Below are positions 5,310 to 6,372 of a DNA stretch of 6,372 bases, one piece after another. The stretch's first letter is position 1. Each line of letters opens with the position of its first letter. Both the position numbers and the translations under genes were made by a program. The stretch comes from Roseburia sp. (GTDB lineage: Bacteria > Bacillota > Clostridia > Lachnospirales > Lachnospiraceae). A model generated the notes under the pieces. It saw nothing but the letters and a program-made list of their open reading frames with translations, did not search any database and was not told the DNA's origin. The stretch spans positions 1-6,372 of the forward strand of contig JAUUNJ010000149.1 in NCBI GenBank assembly GCA_030844625.1. Direction: 5' to 3'.

Positions 5310-5993
5310 ATGAGAGATAAAATAAAAGATATAGAATATTTTAACACATTTATAAATGAAGATTTGGCAAGAGTAAAAAAATTTTCTGATAAACTAGAAA
5401 ATGGAGAGGTAAAAGAAGATAGAATACTTCCTGTGAAATCAAAAGTACATGACTTAAAACTTGGAATAATGATAGCTGGATATTCTAAAGGCGATGAGTT
5501 AACTTTATTGGAAGAAGAGTATTTAGACTTGTTAGCAGAATGGGAGGAAGTTTGGGAACCAGAATATTATAATAAAAATTTAAAGATGATTTCTTTGGGT
5601 ATTTTATTTCAGGTAGATAGAGCATCTGTAAAAAAAGTAAAAAATATGTTGAAAAAATCAAACATAAATGATTGGCTATATAATTTTTTGTTAGATTCAT
5701 TAGATGGTGAACAAATAGAGGTGAGCAAAGAAATGCTTTTTCCTAATTCCTTTACTACCTTGCAGAGGGTAGTATATGAAGAAAATAAAATAGAACTATT
5801 GAAGAAATATTTGAATAATGATTGGTATAATGAAGATTGTGGTTGCTATGAAGCACACAAAAGCAAGCAGAATATATACTATGGATATTGGAGTTTTGAG
5901 GCAGGCGCAATTGCAAAAATTTTGAAAATAAATGATACACAATTGCGTGATACGCAATATTATCCATATGACATGGTTCATTATAAAGAATAG
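5310..5993 (+). CDS. PoNi immunity protein (DUF1910/DUF1911) against PoNe DNase toxins
   Basis: The product has 227 residues. ATG 5310 is preferred over an upstream ATG at 5262, which lies inside the previous gene. AAAGGAA (5298-5304) sits 5 bases before 5310 and the family begins with MRDKIKD-like sequence. The N-terminal helical part (KLENGEVKEDRILPVKSKVH, then LGIMIAGYSKGDE) corresponds to DUF1910. The C-terminal part is the DUF1911 section, with KKSNINDWLYNFLLDSLDG, YEAHKSKQNIYYGYWSFEAG and a YYPYDMVHYKE end. PoNi proteins bind PoNe, a PD-(D/E)xK-type DNase, in the cytoplasm. The length is normal and the gene appears intact. No PoNe toxin is found in the window, so it is an orphan immunity gene or the survivor of a displaced pair. 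Confidence 0.88.
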   Translation: MRDKIKDIEYFNTFINEDLARVKKFSDKLENGEVKEDRILPVKSKVHDLKLGIMIAGYSKGDELTLLEEEYLDLLAEWEEVWEPEYYNKNLKMISLGILFQVDRASVKKVKNMLKKSNINDWLYNFLLDSLDGEQIEVSKEMLFPNSFTTLQRVVYEENKIELLKKYLNNDWYNEDCGCYEAHKSKQNIYYGYWSFEAGAIAKILKINDTQLRDTQYYPYDMVHYKE

Positions 5994-6060
5994 TGTTTTT
6001 GTCTGTGCCTATGGAGAACTGATAGAACCTATTTCGTCAGGTCAGGAACAATTCTTTTAG
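5989..6060 (+). pseudogene. Second DUF4280-like C-terminal scar
   Basis: In the frame starting at 5989, overlapping the PoNi stop, the sequence reads NSVFVCAYGELIEPISSGQ followed by EQFF and TAG 6058-6060. It matches the scar at 1664-1744 at YG-x-LIEP-x-x-SG. The Cys before YG and the SGQ ending are closer to what I recall of the DUF4280 C-terminus. It has no start codon of its own and is a leftover. It directly follows an immunity gene, as the first scar does. Confidence 0.5.
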
Positions 6061-6085
6061 ATCAGAAAAAAAGTAACCGGGTATT

Positions 6086-6258
6086 TCAGAAGATTTCATT
6101 TGTTATGATGTTGTTACGAGGACAAGCCTGTCGCTGGGGGACAGGGTAACATGTGAATGAAGGGAGCTGCTTGTTTCTCGGAAAAAACAGAACTGGCAGA
6201 AGGGGCATCCAGTCTTTGTGTGAACGGCAGTGTGGATATGCTGGGCAGGTATGAATAA
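6086..6258 (+). pseudogene. Second, diverged copy of the toxin/adaptor remnant
   Basis: From 6086 the frame reads SEDFICYDVVTRTSLSLGDR and then VTCE before TGA 6158-6160. Bases 6093-6157 match 447-511 at 55 of 65 positions, with most changes at third codon positions, so both descend from one protein-coding sequence. A shifted frame from ATG 6157 continues as AACFSEKTELAEGASSLCVN to TAA 6256-6258, possibly more of the same decayed gene. It starts 25 bases after the DUF4280-like scar. The full sequence between the two modules has therefore been deleted. Confidence 0.65.
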
Positions 6259-6322
6259 TTTGAGATTGCCAGACATGAATAATAGAGAGACATTTCAACT
6301 ATTTTCTCCAGAAGGTGATTAG
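6251..6322 (+). other. Short ORF, possible toxin C-terminal tail
   Basis: ATG 6251 opens a 23-residue frame ending RETFQLFSPEGD and TAG 6320-6322, three bases before the next ATG. Its composition is AT-rich, unlike the remnant just upstream. A toxin's last residues placed right before an immunity gene would look like this. It is too short to recognise. Confidence 0.25.
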
Positions 6323-6325
6323 GAA

Positions 6326-6372
6326 ATGATATGTGAAAAATGTAAAGGAAAAATGAATTGGAGTATCGAAGG
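6326..6372 (+). CDS. Start of a further gene, cut by the window end
   Basis: ATG 6326 follows GAAGGTGA (6311-6318) at 7 bases, a good ribosome binding site. The 15 visible codons read MICEKCKGKMNWSIE. A CEKC pair hints at a zinc-binding N-terminus, but nothing more can be said. Its position after a short tail ORF fits another immunity gene. Confidence 0.5.
   Translation, partial: MICEKCKGKMNWSIE

Noticed and set aside
6086..6298. 70-codon - strand ORF over the right-hand scars.
   Set aside because: The + strand carries a demonstrable copy of toxin coding sequence here, so the - strand frame is a shadow.

Overview
The window looks like a degraded polymorphic-toxin 'graveyard' from a low-GC Bacillota genome, most likely a gut Clostridia/Lachnospiraceae member. 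The reasons are AT-rich genes with AGGAG-type ribosome binding sites, a set of small SUKH, PoNi and ankyrin immunity genes in a row on the + strand, and scraps of visibly GC-richer toxin/adaptor genes between them. No complete effector is present. The cargo is mostly orphan immunity genes plus one displaced toxin tip with its likely immunity partner.

Layout. Positions 1-75 hold a 75-bp element dominated by a near-perfect palindrome; an identical copy lies at 3310-3384. From 177 to about 750 runs a GC-rich, twice-frameshifted remnant of a toxin or adaptor protein. It leads through a G8 tract into an intact AT-rich ankyrin-repeat gene (765-1646). A short scar resembling the C-terminus of a DUF4280/PAAR-like spike protein (1664-1744) abuts a putative immunity gene broken by an in-frame TAA (1744-2325). 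After about 280 bases with nothing recognisable comes the displaced toxin C-terminal module (open from 2609, first ATG 2681) with its adjacent small partner (2921-3268).

After the second palindromic repeat come a SUKH (SMI1/KNR4) gene truncated at a T7 tract, an intact YobK-like SUKH gene, and on the - strand the N-terminal part of an IS110-type transposase with its upstream non-coding flank. Then follow a SUKH-3-like gene interrupted by an in-frame TAG, an unassigned 106-residue gene, and a complete PoNi (DUF1910/DUF1911) immunity gene. The right end repeats the left-hand pattern: a second DUF4280-like scar (5989-6060) and a diverged second copy of the toxin remnant (6086-6160, 55 of 65 bases matching 447-511). 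A short tail ORF and the first codons of a CxxC gene then run off the window.

Interpretation (inference): successive replacement of toxin C-termini at a DUF4280-associated toxin locus pushed old toxin/immunity ends downstream, each leaving a scrap of conserved toxin or spike DNA as a scar. Immunity to competitors' toxins is what is retained. Several of these genes are themselves decaying. The most unusual items are the 75-bp palindromic repeat, the repeated scars between cassettes, and the homopolymer tracts at the frame breaks. No convincing promoter was identified; short spacings suggest 3400-4065 and 4979-5993 are co-transcribed.
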